Assembly: GCA_030651765.1 (NCBI GenBank)
Contig: JAUSBY010000012.1
Coordinates: 62,001 to 126,000 of the forward strand
Direction of reading: 5' to 3'
DNA: 64,000 bases
Source: Coriobacteriia bacterium
GTDB lineage: Bacteria; Actinomycetota; Coriobacteriia; Anaerosomatales; Anaerosomataceae
The notes under the pieces are model-generated. The model did not search any database, was not told the DNA's origin, and saw only the letters and a list, made by a program, of their open reading frames with translations. The stretch's first letter is position 1, and each line of letters begins with the position of its first letter. A program made the translations under genes and the position numbers. This document shows positions 43,504-52,280 of this stretch, piece after piece.

Positions 43504-43946
43504 CGCTCCTCCTCACGCAGGTAGGACACGAGCCTCTCGAGGCCGACGAGGTACGACTCGGCGCCGAGTCCGGCGATCTGACCAAGACAGACGGGAGCGG
43601 TCACGCTGATCGCCCGGAAGTCCTCGCGAGCGGCGATGTCGCTCAAGTGCACCTCGACGGTCGGGAGCGACGTGGCGACGATCGCATCCCTGAGCGCATA
43701 GGAGTAGTGCGTGTACGCGCCGGGATTCAGCACGACCCCGTCGTACGAACCCATCGCCTCGTGGTACCGATCTATGAGGCCGCCTTCATGGTTCGATTGG
43801 AAGAAGCTCACATCAACCCCGACTTCAGCGGCCCGCTCGGCGATCATCGCCTCGATCTGTCCGAGCGTCAGCGTGCCGTACACATCGGTCTCGCGCGTAC
43901 CGAGCAAGTTGAGGTTGGGCCCGTTCATCACCAGCACCCTCAGCAT
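43500..43946 (-). CDS. aroQ: Type II 3-dehydroquinate dehydratase
   Basis: Third shikimate pathway step; 148 aa. Motifs: NGPNLNLLGTRETDVYG (with the catalytic Tyr), SNHEGGLID, LNPGAYTHYSYALRDAI and VEVHLSDIAAREDFR. It lies 1 bp after aroKB, so it is co-translated with the other shikimate genes. Confidence 0.95.
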   Translation of the reverse strand: MLRVLVMNGPNLNLLGTRETDVYGTLTLGQIEAMIAERAAEVGVDVSFFQSNHEGGLIDRYHEAMGSYDGVVLNPGAYTHYSYALRDAIVATSLPTVEVHLSDIAAREDFRAISVTAPVCLGQIAGLGAESYLVGLERLVSYLREEER

Positions 43947-43947
43947 C

Positions 43948-45585
43948 TCACGCCTCCCCTAGCTCTCCGGCCCACCACGCCAGAGCGTCCAGTAGTGCCG
44001 CGTCATCTACAGCAGCCGCGCGCCAGACACCGGGCCGCTCCAGCATCACAAAGCGGACCTCGCCCGCGCGCGACTTCTTGTCCGCCTTCATGGCGGCAAG
44101 TACCGCATCGGGCGTAAGCGCCGAGGCCACCGGCCGCAGCCGGTGAGCTGCCACGGCAGCGCCGGCGCCGATGCGCTCGAGCAACGCAACCGTCCGCTCC
44201 GTCAGTCCGGGCCCGGCGCCTACCTCGGACTCCGCAAGCCGGGCGGCGAACCGCATGCCCTCGGCCACCGCGATCCCATGCGGTATGGCACCGTAGCCGA
44301 CGAGAGTCTCGAGCGCATGACCGAGCGTGTGACCGAGGTTGAGACACTCACGCCGGTCCGCTTCACGCACGTCGGCCGAGACGACCGCCGCCTTGAACGA
44401 CGCTGCGTCGCGCACCATCACCGCGACAGCACGCGAGTCGCGCGCCATCAGGTCGTCGAGACCGCCCTCAAAGCGCTCCAGGATGGCGCCGCCCGCGAGC
44501 AACGCCGTCTTCGCCGCCTCGACCAGGCCGTTCGTCCACTCGGCATCCGGCAGCCCCGCGAGAGTGCGGGTGTCCGAGAGCACGAGCCGCGGCGGCCAGA
44601 ACGCGCCGGCGAGGTTCTTGCCCGCACGCAAGTCGATCGCGGTCTTCCCGCCGATCGCGCTGTCCACCTGCGCGAGCAGTGTCGTCGGCACGTGAACGAG
44701 CGCGATCCCCCGCATGTACGTCGCCGCGCACAGGCCCGCGAGGTCACCGACCACGCCGCCACCGAGCGCCACCACGACCGAGGCGCGGTCGAGACCTGCC
44801 GCGGCGAACTGCTCGAGCAGATCGCCCGCCCGCTCCCACGACTTCGACTCCTCGCCCGCCGGTACGACGTGCTCGCTCACACGGATGCCGGCGCCCTCGA
44901 GCGACGCCTTGACGCCGGGACCGAACAGGCTCCACACGGTCTCATCGGTCACCAGCGCGGCGGACGTGGCAGCGACCGTCTCGGCCACCCGCGCGCCAAC
45001 GTCGGCGAGAAGCCCCGCGCCGATGAGGATGTCGTACCCGCCGCCGCCGGGCTCCGTCACACGCACGAGATCGGGCGTCGCACGCTCGTCCAGCGCCACA
45101 CGCACGGCGTCGGCTACCTCCTCCGCGGTCCGCCCGCCGGTGTCAACCACGTGGTCCGCGGTGGCAGCGTACAGTGCCAGGCGCGCGCCAAGGATGGCGT
45201 GGGCGGCCGCAAGACCGCCATCAGCGAGCAGCGGCCGATCGCCCGCATCGCCGAGGCGGGCCATGGCCTCCTCCGGCGTGACCGCGAGGTAGACGACCGG
45301 GCCGAGGCGCTTGAGAAGAACCTGGTTGTCCTCTCGCAGGACGACACCGCCCCCCGTGGCGATGACCGAGGGTGCCGAATCCGCCAGCGCCTCGAGTGCG
45401 GCGTGCTCGGCGTCACGGAAGCCCGGCTCCCCGCGCTCGGCGAACAGCGCTGCCACGCGCATGCCCTCGCGACGCTCGATCTCCGCATCAAGGTCGACGA
45501 ACGGATACCCGAGCGCGGCCCCGAGCAGCTGCCCGACGGTGGTCTTGCCGGCGCCCATGAAGCCTGTCAGCACGACGTGGTTCAC
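43948..45585 (-). CDS. aroKB: Fused shikimate kinase / 3-dehydroquinate synthase (AroKB)
   Basis: Bifunctional shikimate enzyme, 545 aa. Residues about 1-165 are shikimate kinase: P-loop VLTGFMGAGKTTVG, DAEIERREG, GEPGFRDAE, ATGGGVVL and GDRPLLA. Residues about 175-545 are NAD-dependent DHQ synthase: ALGGGVVGDLAGLCAATYMRG, TTLLAQVDSAIGGKTAID, the zinc-ligand regions EAAKTALL and NLGHTLGHALE. The GTG start overlaps the aroC stop (GTGA) with GAGGAT upstream. A similar fusion is known in Thermotoga. Confidence 0.95.
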   Translation of the reverse strand: MNHVVLTGFMGAGKTTVGQLLGAALGYPFVDLDAEIERREGMRVAALFAERGEPGFRDAEHAALEALADSAPSVIATGGGVVLREDNQVLLKRLGPVVYLAVTPEEAMARLGDAGDRPLLADGGLAAAHAILGARLALYAATADHVVDTGGRTAEEVADAVRVALDERATPDLVRVTEPGGGGYDILIGAGLLADVGARVAETVAATSAALVTDETVWSLFGPGVKASLEGAGIRVSEHVVPAGEESKSWERAGDLLEQFAAAGLDRASVVVALGGGVVGDLAGLCAATYMRGIALVHVPTTLLAQVDSAIGGKTAIDLRAGKNLAGAFWPPRLVLSDTRTLAGLPDAEWTNGLVEAAKTALLAGGAILERFEGGLDDLMARDSRAVAVMVRDAASFKAAVVSADVREADRRECLNLGHTLGHALETLVGYGAIPHGIAVAEGMRFAARLAESEVGAGPGLTERTVALLERIGAGAAVAAHRLRPVASALTPDAVLAAMKADKKSRAGEVRFVMLERPGVWRAAAVDDAALLDALAWWAGELGEA

Positions 45586-46730
45586 CAGGCGATCCTCGCC
45601 GTGTAGGCCGTGTACGCCACGCGCATGTCCTCGACGCACCCGCCGCCGAACAGATCCTGATAGGCATCGGCGAGCACGAGCGCCACCTCGGCCTCGGCGA
45701 CGACGGCCGCAGCCGGCACCGCGCAGACATCCGAGCGCTCGCGTGCGGCATCGGCGACCTCGCCGGTGGCAAGGTCGATCGTCGAGAGGGGACGCATCAG
45801 CGTCGGGATGGGCTTCATCGCGGCGCGAAGGAGCATCGGTTCGCCGTTGCTCATCCCCCCCTCGAGACCCCCCGCGCGGTTCGTAGCCCGTCGCAGGACA
45901 CCAGTGCCATCCAGCACTATCTCGTCATGGACCTCCGAGCCCGGCCGCGTGGCGCATGCGAACCCATCGCCGAACTCGACGCCTTTGATCGCGGGGATCG
46001 ACACGACTGCCGCGGCAAGTCGCGCATCGAGACGCTCATGCGCCTGTGCGTAACCGCCGAGTCCGGGGACGAGTCCTTCGGCGAGGACGACGAACACGCC
46101 GCCCAGACTCTCCCCTACATCTCGTGCGGCGTCGATGGCCGAGCGCATGTCCTGCGACACGGCCGCATCCGGGCACCTGACATCGCTCGCCTCGACCACA
46201 TCGGGCACGACCGAAGCGGGGACGAGCGGACCGGCGGATGCAGGGCCGATGGCCTCCACCCACGACCGCACGACGACACCGAACTCGGCGAGGAGCGCCT
46301 TAGCGATCGCACCGGCAGCCACCCGGGCGGCCGTCTCGCGCGCGCTGGCGCGCTCGAGGATGTCGCGGATGTCACGCGCTCCCGTGCGCTGGCACCCCGG
46401 CAGATCGGCATGACCCGGCCGCGGCGCCGTGACGGGCTCCACTCCCTCGTCACTGCCCCACGGGTCCATGGTCGCCGACCAGTTGGCCGCGTCCTTGTTC
46501 TCGATGAGCAGCGTCACGGGGCTTCCGATCGTACGGCCGAAGCGCGCACCGGACAGTACGGTGACCGAGTCGGTCTCGATGGCCATGCGTCCACCCCGAC
46601 CGTAGCCGCGCTGTCGCCTGGCGAGATCGAGATCGATGGCGGTCTTGTCGAGTTCGAGGCCGTGAGGCACATCGGACACCACGGCGATGAGCGCCGGGCC
46701 GTGCGACTCGCCTGCTGTGGTGTACCGCAC
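45582..46730 (-). CDS. aroC: Chorismate synthase
   Basis: Final shikimate pathway step, FMN-dependent; 382 aa. GESHGPALIAVV at the N-terminus, RRQRGYGRGGRMAIETD, GARFGRTIGSPV, RPGHADLPGCQ, ASARETAARVAAGA, and the C-terminal GGLEGGMSNGEP. The GTG start has GGAGGGC about 9 nt upstream; the longer frame has no homology. First gene of the long leftward aro-to-steB run. Confidence 0.97.
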   Translation of the reverse strand: MRYTTAGESHGPALIAVVSDVPHGLELDKTAIDLDLARRQRGYGRGGRMAIETDSVTVLSGARFGRTIGSPVTLLIENKDAANWSATMDPWGSDEGVEPVTAPRPGHADLPGCQRTGARDIRDILERASARETAARVAAGAIAKALLAEFGVVVRSWVEAIGPASAGPLVPASVVPDVVEASDVRCPDAAVSQDMRSAIDAARDVGESLGGVFVVLAEGLVPGLGGYAQAHERLDARLAAAVVSIPAIKGVEFGDGFACATRPGSEVHDEIVLDGTGVLRRATNRAGGLEGGMSNGEPMLLRAAMKPIPTLMRPLSTIDLATGEVADAARERSDVCAVPAAAVVAEAEVALVLADAYQDLFGGGCVEDMRVAYTAYTARIAW

Positions 46731-46792
46731 CGAAAGCCCTCCGTTCCTTGGCTGTTCTCTCGATTCTAGCGCACGCACTCGACCCAGACGCG

Positions 46793-46818
46793 ACGGGCGC
46801 CGCATCCGCGGCGCCCGT
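46793..46818 (-). terminator. Hairpin terminator between the pilus operon and aroC
   Basis: Perfect 11-bp stem (ACGGGCGCCGC / GCGGCGCCCGT) with a 4-nt loop, 26 bp after the end of the PilP-like gene and 63 bp before aroC. It probably marks the end of pilus transcription. There is no T-run, as is common in high-GC genomes. Confidence 0.6.
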
Positions 46819-46843
46819 TGACTCACTCACGTAGACTGCACCA

Positions 46844-47464
46844 CTACTTGAGGATGCCCTGCCCGATGCCGAGAGTCACCTGGACATCGCCGTAGAGCAT
46901 GGTGACCTGTGTGCTCGAGATTCTGAGCACCTCCCACGGCGTACCGGAGATTCCCTCCCCGACCGCAAGCGTGTAGGTGGAGTCGCCAAGGGCCAGCACA
47001 GCCTTCAGCACGCCATCCTCGGTCACGATGTCGTTCAGGTAGAGGGTACCGTCGGTCGTGGGCGTAACGGTGTCCGGGTCGGTCGGCGGCGGCGTGCCGT
47101 CGTCGGTTGAGGTCGCCGGGGGCGGCTTCAAGAGAGGATCGAAGATGTCCCGGAACGTGAAGACCGCCGAGTTCGGCAACGGAGCTGCAGGAGCCTCGGC
47201 AGTGGGGGCCGTCTCGGTCGTCCCGGCTGACGCCGACGTGGTCGGCTCCCCCAGGGGCTGGACCAGGAGATCATCGGCCGCGTCCCCCGCTAACACGAAG
47301 ACAACAATAGCTACAGCGATCCCGGCAACGAGAAGGAGAACGCCCAACCCGATCACGATACCCACGATCCTGCCGGTGGGCGTGGCGAAGTAGCCCTGCT
47401 TCGGGGTCTCAGGACCGGGCACGGACTCCGGCGCGGTGCCGGTCATTCCCAGGTCGTCGGACAT
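46844..47464 (-). CDS. PilP/GspC-like bitopic pilus assembly protein
   Basis: 206 aa. Cytoplasmic N-terminus, one membrane helix (about 31-59), a Thr/Pro/Ala-rich spacer, then a C-terminal beta domain (about 140-206: GTLYLNDIVTEDGVLKAVLA, YTLAVGEGISGTPWEVLRIS, VTMLYGDVQVTLGIGQGI). The FRDIFDPLLK stretch before it and the small beta domain resemble PilP/GspC homology-region proteins. It follows pilM-pilN-pilO, where pilP normally sits. It is membrane-anchored by a helix, not by a lipid, and no secretin gene is seen. Confidence 0.72.
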   Translation of the reverse strand: MSDDLGMTGTAPESVPGPETPKQGYFATPTGRIVGIVIGLGVLLLVAGIAVAIVVFVLAGDAADDLLVQPLGEPTTSASAGTTETAPTAEAPAAPLPNSAVFTFRDIFDPLLKPPPATSTDDGTPPPTDPDTVTPTTDGTLYLNDIVTEDGVLKAVLALGDSTYTLAVGEGISGTPWEVLRISSTQVTMLYGDVQVTLGIGQGILK

Positions 47465-47492
47465 GCTCTTCGCCTCCTTCGGATGATCGCAG

Positions 47493-48110
47493 CTAGTTGG
47501 ACGTAGCGTCTGCCGGGGCTGTCGGCGTGGTACCGGTCGCGGGCGCCATCATATACACCTCAAGAACGATCGTCCCCTGGACCATAGCGGAGGTGGTCTC
47601 GGTACCGGGCACGTATGCGAAGGTCGAGCTGGTCACCCGCACACCGCGCTCGAGCTTGGTGATGCGATGCTGATACTCGACGAGGTCCGACCAGTCGCCT
47701 CTCAGCGAGATCGTGATCGGCAGCACGTGATACTCTGCGGGCGTCCCGTCCGGCGCCGCGGGTCCCGGGCCCACCGCACCCACATTGATCTGCGGGAACT
47801 CGAGCCCGGATGCGTTGGCGACATCCTGCAGCTCGATGATGACCGAGGGGAGCTGTGGCGAGTCCGGAACACGGTTGGCGATCCGCATGAGCTCGACCTC
47901 GTTGGCCGCCGACTGAGCCTTGGCGCTCTGGCGACGCGCCACAAGTGCCTGGGCCGTCGCGAGGTTCGACTGCTCGACCGCGATCTGCGCGTCGATCTCG
48001 GATGCCTCGCTGAACAGCGGCATGATGCCGAGGACTACCGCGACGGCCGCCAACACGACGAGGACGGCGATTGCGATGATCATCTGGTTCTGCGCTGACA
48101 GTCGGCCCAT
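47493..48110 (-). CDS. pilO: Type IV pilus assembly protein PilO
   Basis: 205 aa bitopic protein of the inner-membrane alignment platform. One N-terminal helix (about 9-31), a coiled coil (about 35-75, EIDAQIAVEQSNLATAQALV), then a ferredoxin-like beta domain (YHVLPITISLRGDWSDLVEY). The ATG is preferred over a GTG three codons upstream because GGAGG would touch the GTG but is 9 nt from the ATG. It follows pilN. Confidence 0.87.
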   Translation of the reverse strand: MGRLSAQNQMIIAIAVLVVLAAVAVVLGIMPLFSEASEIDAQIAVEQSNLATAQALVARRQSAKAQSAANEVELMRIANRVPDSPQLPSVIIELQDVANASGLEFPQINVGAVGPGPAAPDGTPAEYHVLPITISLRGDWSDLVEYQHRITKLERGVRVTSSTFAYVPGTETTSAMVQGTIVLEVYMMAPATGTTPTAPADATSN

Positions 48111-48192
48111 GGCTAGCACCCTCCGCTACGGGGCAGGCGTACTCGGCGGGGCAGGCTCACCCTCCGCGGATGGTCGATGATGACTGATCGGC

Positions 48193-48783
48193 TCACGGCG
48201 TCTCCCCCCCGGCTGCGGGGCTTCCCACCGAAGCGGTGATGGTGAACTGGATCGCGGGCTGCTCGGCGAACGCCTGCTTGGTCGAGGCGGTCAACCAGAT
48301 GTCGTAAAGGTCCTTGAGATCGGCGAGCCTCACGAGCGTCTTTGCAATCGACTTGTGCCCGGCATCCGGGGAGTCGTCACGCACGTCAACGGCATAGCCG
48401 CTGATGGACAGGCCGTTGGACTCGCTGGCGACCATGGTTTGCAGCCAGACGTCGGATGGGAGAACGAGTGAGATCTCGTCAAACAGCTTGCCCCAGTTAC
48501 GCCTCGAGCCGAGGGCCAGGTCGGCGGTGACCTTCCGCGCCTCGAGTTCGGTCGCGCGCTGCTCGAACACCGCGAGCTGCTCGGCCTGCGCCTGGCTCGC
48601 CTGCACGAGCTGTTGGACCTGGGCCAGTTCGTCCTTCTTGTCCTGGAGACGGAAGTAGCCAAAGGTCCACACGCCCGCAAGGATGATCGCTACGCCGAGC
48701 GCCGCGACGACGACCCACCCGATCCGTCGTTCGGCCCGGCGGCGCTCAAGTATCTCGGGAGGCAGGAGGTTGATGCGCATCAT
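48193..48783 (-). CDS. pilN: Type IV pilus assembly protein PilN
   Basis: 196 aa. The N-terminal cytoplasmic INLLPPEI motif is the site by which PilN binds PilM. One membrane helix (about 23-45), a coiled coil (residues about 50-87) and an extracytoplasmic beta domain (SLVLPSDVWLQTMVASESNG) follow. The first ATG overlaps the pilM stop by 4 bp. Confidence 0.9.
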   Translation of the reverse strand: MMRINLLPPEILERRRAERRIGWVVVAALGVAIILAGVWTFGYFRLQDKKDELAQVQQLVQASQAQAEQLAVFEQRATELEARKVTADLALGSRRNWGKLFDEISLVLPSDVWLQTMVASESNGLSISGYAVDVRDDSPDAGHKSIAKTLVRLADLKDLYDIWLTASTKQAFAEQPAIQFTITASVGSPAAGGETP

Positions 48784-49904
48784 GACTGCAGCCCTCCGAG
48801 TGCGAGACCTATCGCCGTGACACAGCCCATCCGGTCGTCGTGCACGGCCTGCAGGATGCTCGATGCCACCTGGACCCGGGCAAGCGGATCGCCGAGTGTG
48901 ACCTGCTGCGCCTGCAGCCCCTTCTCCAGATAGTGATCGAAGTTGCGCAGCTGAGCCCCACTACCGGTGAGCAGGATCTTGGTGATCGTACGCACCTGTG
49001 ACGTCTGCGTCAGGTAGTAGTCTAGAGAGCGCCGCACTTCAGCGATGAACTTGTTGACCTCACGCTCGATCGACTGGTGCACCACCTGGACGTACTCGGG
49101 ATCCACACCCGAGACATCGCCGCTCGCGCCGGTGTCGATGTCGGGAAGTCCGACGCGGATCTTCAAGTCCTCCGCTTCGTCGAACGTGACGTTCAGGACG
49201 TTTGCGATCGCCTGGGTGAACGTGCTCCCGGCGAGCGACGAGATGCGGTTGAATCGTGGGATGCCCCGCTCGACGACGGCGATGTTGGTTATGCCCGACG
49301 AGACGTGGACGATGGCCGTGGCCTCGCCCTCGCTCTCGGGCAGGACTTCGAGACTGTCGCCCATGAGAGCCCGCACGATGGCGAACGACGATACGTCGAC
49401 CCGGGCGAGCTTGAGGCCCGCTCCCTCGACCGCGCTCACGGTGTTGGCGATCATCTCCCGATGGGCGGCGACCAGGAGCACTTCCATCATGTGCTCGTCG
49501 CTCGGCGTCATGTAGTCACCGATGATCTGGAAGTCGAGTATCGACTCCTCAACGGCCATCGGAATATAGTCCTGCGCCTGATACTGGATGGCGTTTTGCA
49601 GCTCGCCGCGCTCCATGAACGGTAAATCGATCAGACGAACGATGACACGCTGGTTTGACACGCCGGTGGAGACTTCCTTGCCACGGACGTTCGATGCGCG
49701 CCAGAGTTCCTTGATCGCCGCCGAGACTGCGGCGCTGTCCACGATCTCGCCGTCAGCAACAGCCCCCATCGGCACGGGGACACGACCGTAGCCGGTCAGC
49801 ACAAAACCGGAACCGGTCTGCTTGACCTGCGCTACGCGAACGTGCTCGGTGCCGATGTCCAGACCGATGCCGGTCTGGCTCGAACCGAAGGAGAGGGAAC
49901 CCAA
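48780..49904 (-). CDS. pilM: Type IV pilus assembly ATPase-like protein PilM
   Basis: Actin-like cytoplasmic platform protein, 374 aa. FtsA-like motifs: IGLDIGTEHVRVAQVK, STGVSNQRVIVRLIDLP, IQYQAQDYIPMAVEE, SSGITNIAVVERG and KILLTGSGAQLRNFDHYL. The start is a TTG with a strong AAGGAGG 6-7 nt upstream. It leads the pilMNO-PilP unit, which has a possible promoter of its own. Confidence 0.94.
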   Translation of the reverse strand: MGSLSFGSSQTGIGLDIGTEHVRVAQVKQTGSGFVLTGYGRVPVPMGAVADGEIVDSAAVSAAIKELWRASNVRGKEVSTGVSNQRVIVRLIDLPFMERGELQNAIQYQAQDYIPMAVEESILDFQIIGDYMTPSDEHMMEVLLVAAHREMIANTVSAVEGAGLKLARVDVSSFAIVRALMGDSLEVLPESEGEATAIVHVSSGITNIAVVERGIPRFNRISSLAGSTFTQAIANVLNVTFDEAEDLKIRVGLPDIDTGASGDVSGVDPEYVQVVHQSIEREVNKFIAEVRRSLDYYLTQTSQVRTITKILLTGSGAQLRNFDHYLEKGLQAQQVTLGDPLARVQVASSILQAVHDDRMGCVTAIGLALGGLQS

Positions 49905-50032
49905 CGGTGTCCTCCTTCTTCTGCTGCTACGACAAGGCTACGACTGCTGGTGCGATTGCGACGTTCCCCCGGGCTGAAGTGCATGTTCCAGGCACTGACA
50001 ATGGACGCGCGAGCACATGCTCCGAATCATCG

Positions 50033-50058
50033 AACCGCAGATGGCGTGCGGTTGTCAA
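50033..50058 (-). promoter_or_regulatory. Possible pilM promoter with inverted repeat in its spacer
   Basis: Minus strand: a perfect TTGACA (50053-50058) starts 149 bp upstream of pilM. A TTCGAT 18 bp further on is only a weak -10. Between them lies a perfect inverted repeat, AACCGCA/TGCGGTT, separated by 7 bp (50033-50053), positioned where a repressor or activator could act. The rest of the 183-bp gap (49905-50087) shows nothing else. Confidence 0.35.
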
Positions 50059-50087
50059 TAGCGGGGCACACTCACCACCAGCCTGTG

Positions 50088-51701
50088 TCACCCCCGGCTC
50101 CACAGACCAGGCGTCAGGAGACCGGTGCCGGCACCGGGAAGCGAGTCCGGCAGATAGGTCGGAAGCAGCGGGTTGGTGATCAGCAGGTTGTTGTTCTTGT
50201 CGAACTTCATCTGGCTCGACAGGACGGTCCCGCGGATGAGCATGTTGTCGTTGTTGAAGTAGGCGGTACCTCCAACGTAGAAGGCTCCAGCGTAGTCAGC
50301 CGCCAGCTCACGGAGTGATTCGCGATCCGACGCGCTCGTGCCCGCCATCGGATTGTTGCCACCGGCGTTGAAGTTCGTGTCCCCGGGCGTCACGATGCCG
50401 AGCGCCCACCTGTTGTTCTCGCCCTGGATATTCTTGTTGGCGATGGCGTCTGTGTAGTACGGCACGATCGATCCGTTGAGATTCACATCGCCATTGGTGA
50501 TGATGGTCCCGTTCCCGACGTACTTGATGTTCTGCGCGATTGTGAGCGGACCGTCAACGAACACAGTCCCGTGGATGTAGAGGATCTTGGCGGTATCGTC
50601 ATACGCGAAGTCATCGCGCTGACCGGCCGGATAGCCTGTCGACCCGGGAGGTCCTGCCGTCAGGCTCACGCCGTCGGTGGTCGTCGTCGAACCCCATGCG
50701 CCAAAACTCCCCGTCCCGCCGATCGTGAGCGGCGTAGCGCCATCGCCGATGTTCTCGATCACCCCGGAAGGATCACCGATGAACTTGTACGGCAACGACG
50801 CCGCAGCCGCGTCCGTCTGCGCTTTGCGACGGGTCCAGGTCATCGTGCCCGGCGGCTGCATCGTCACGTACGAGGTCGCGTGTCCGTCGCTCGACTCGAG
50901 GTTGGCTACCGCGGTCCTTCCCATGATGTTGTCGATCGACTCGTTCTTGGCCGTCGTCGCCCACTCTTCCAACATCTCCTGCGTGATCGCCGGCAGCGTG
51001 ATGTCCGGGACCGACCTGATCCTGTGGCTGACGTAGACCCCCGTGCCCTTGCCCGAACCGTTCCCGTCGTTCTCGGGTATGTCCCCATCGCAGTAGACTT
51101 TGATGGGCTGCCCGTAGAGTCCCAGCCACATGTTGGGGTTCTTGATGCTGATATCGCCGCTCTTGACGAACAGGGGACCCTCGATCACGGCCATGTTCGC
51201 CTGGATGTTCAGGTCACCCTTCATGTAGAACGGCCCGACGATGCTCGACGTCCCGTTCAGAGCCGAGGAACCACTCATCAGCGACGACGAACCGGCCGAG
51301 AAGTTCATCTTCCACAGATCGATGAAGTAGAACTGCTGGCGAACCGTCTCGGTAGCGCCGTCGGTCTGCGTTCCGACAGACGTGAGACGCCACTCGCTGT
51401 TCCCGAGGTCCTCGGCTGTGACCACATACGTGCCGTCAGGCGTTGAGCCTGTCTCCGGCCCGCTTTCCATCATCGCCTGCGCCCCGGATTCGCTGAACGT
51501 CGAGAGCACGAGTTCGAGGCCGCTCGAAGCGGCACGGAACGCCTGGGTCTCGTTCTCCACACGCACCGACTCGTGCAACGCCTGAGTCGCAAGCGCGTAC
51601 GAACCGATCGCCAGTACGGTTATCACGAGCATGACACCGAGCACCGTCAGCAACGCAACGCCCGAGTCATCCCGATGCAGCCGCTCAAGCTTCGTGAACA
51701 T
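50088..51701 (-). CDS. PilX/GspK-like large minor pilin
   Basis: 537 aa. A prepilin-like N-terminus (DDSGVALLTVLGVMLVITVL, residues about 11-30) lacks the Glu at mature position 5, as in PilX/GspK tip subunits. The large ectodomain has repeated short beta-strand units (KGDLNIQANMAVIEGPLFVK, GTVFVDGPLTIAQNIKYVG, IITNGDVNLNGSIVP), suggesting a parallel beta-helix like DUF7305-type pilus-associated proteins. It probably sits at the pilus tip and could bind surfaces. It lies 15 bp after the pilW-like gene. Confidence 0.75.
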   Translation of the reverse strand: MFTKLERLHRDDSGVALLTVLGVMLVITVLAIGSYALATQALHESVRVENETQAFRAASSGLELVLSTFSESGAQAMMESGPETGSTPDGTYVVTAEDLGNSEWRLTSVGTQTDGATETVRQQFYFIDLWKMNFSAGSSSLMSGSSALNGTSSIVGPFYMKGDLNIQANMAVIEGPLFVKSGDISIKNPNMWLGLYGQPIKVYCDGDIPENDGNGSGKGTGVYVSHRIRSVPDITLPAITQEMLEEWATTAKNESIDNIMGRTAVANLESSDGHATSYVTMQPPGTMTWTRRKAQTDAAAASLPYKFIGDPSGVIENIGDGATPLTIGGTGSFGAWGSTTTTDGVSLTAGPPGSTGYPAGQRDDFAYDDTAKILYIHGTVFVDGPLTIAQNIKYVGNGTIITNGDVNLNGSIVPYYTDAIANKNIQGENNRWALGIVTPGDTNFNAGGNNPMAGTSASDRESLRELAADYAGAFYVGGTAYFNNDNMLIRGTVLSSQMKFDKNNNLLITNPLLPTYLPDSLPGAGTGLLTPGLWSRG

Positions 51702-51716
51702 CGCGCTCTCCTTCGT

Positions 51717-52280
51717 CTACCGGTTCCGCAGGAACATCTCGCGGGCATCTTTCAGGCGCGTGCCGTCATGCTCGGTCACGATCGTCATCACGATCCGCTT
51801 CGCGCTGCCAGGCACGTTAGCCATCGCGGTGATCTGAGTGCCGCTCGTATTGTAGTAGCGGAACAACGGCTCTCCGGCAGCGAGGTTGGCATTGTGCTCG
51901 GACCAGGCGACCTGCCGCCGTGGCCGTCCGCCGCCTTCCTCTTCGGACGTCACCAGCAGTCGCGTCCCGACGACCTCGATCACGTAACGCTCGCGGTTAC
52001 CATCGTTATCCTGGTCGGTGTAGAACGCGAAGCGGTTGGGGCTGAGTCCGGGGTAGCTCGTGTCGAAGTCGAACGCCTGCGTGATCACCCGATCGGCGAA
52101 CTCGAGCGGTGCGCCGACCTCACGGCTGAGGTATGCCTGGCGGTCACTCATCCTGCTGCCGCTCGCGGCGACACTGAAGCCGGCGTACGCGATCCCGAGG
52201 ACCATGCCCAGGAGTCCCACCACGACGATGAGTTCGGACAGGGTGAACCCGGCATCTTCGCGGGTGTGGGCCATCGTCAC
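51717..52280 (-). CDS. PilW-like minor prepilin
   Basis: 187 aa. Type III signal sequence: a short charged leader with cleavage at G|FTLSE, keeping Glu5, then a hydrophobic helix to about residue 40 and an ectodomain (YIVQ-free; DFDTSYPGLSPNRFAFYTDQ, RYVIEVVGTRLLVTS). The GTG overlapping the preceding stop (GTGA) with GGAGGGG 7 nt upstream is chosen; the ATG two codons later is possible. The frame runs open upstream within the PilV-like gene but without homology. Confidence 0.8.
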   Translation of the reverse strand: MTMAHTREDAGFTLSELIVVVGLLGMVLGIAYAGFSVAASGSRMSDRQAYLSREVGAPLEFADRVITQAFDFDTSYPGLSPNRFAFYTDQDNDGNRERYVIEVVGTRLLVTSEEEGGGRPRRQVAWSEHNANLAAGEPLFRYYNTSGTQITAMANVPGSAKRIVMTIVTEHDGTRLKDAREMFLRNR

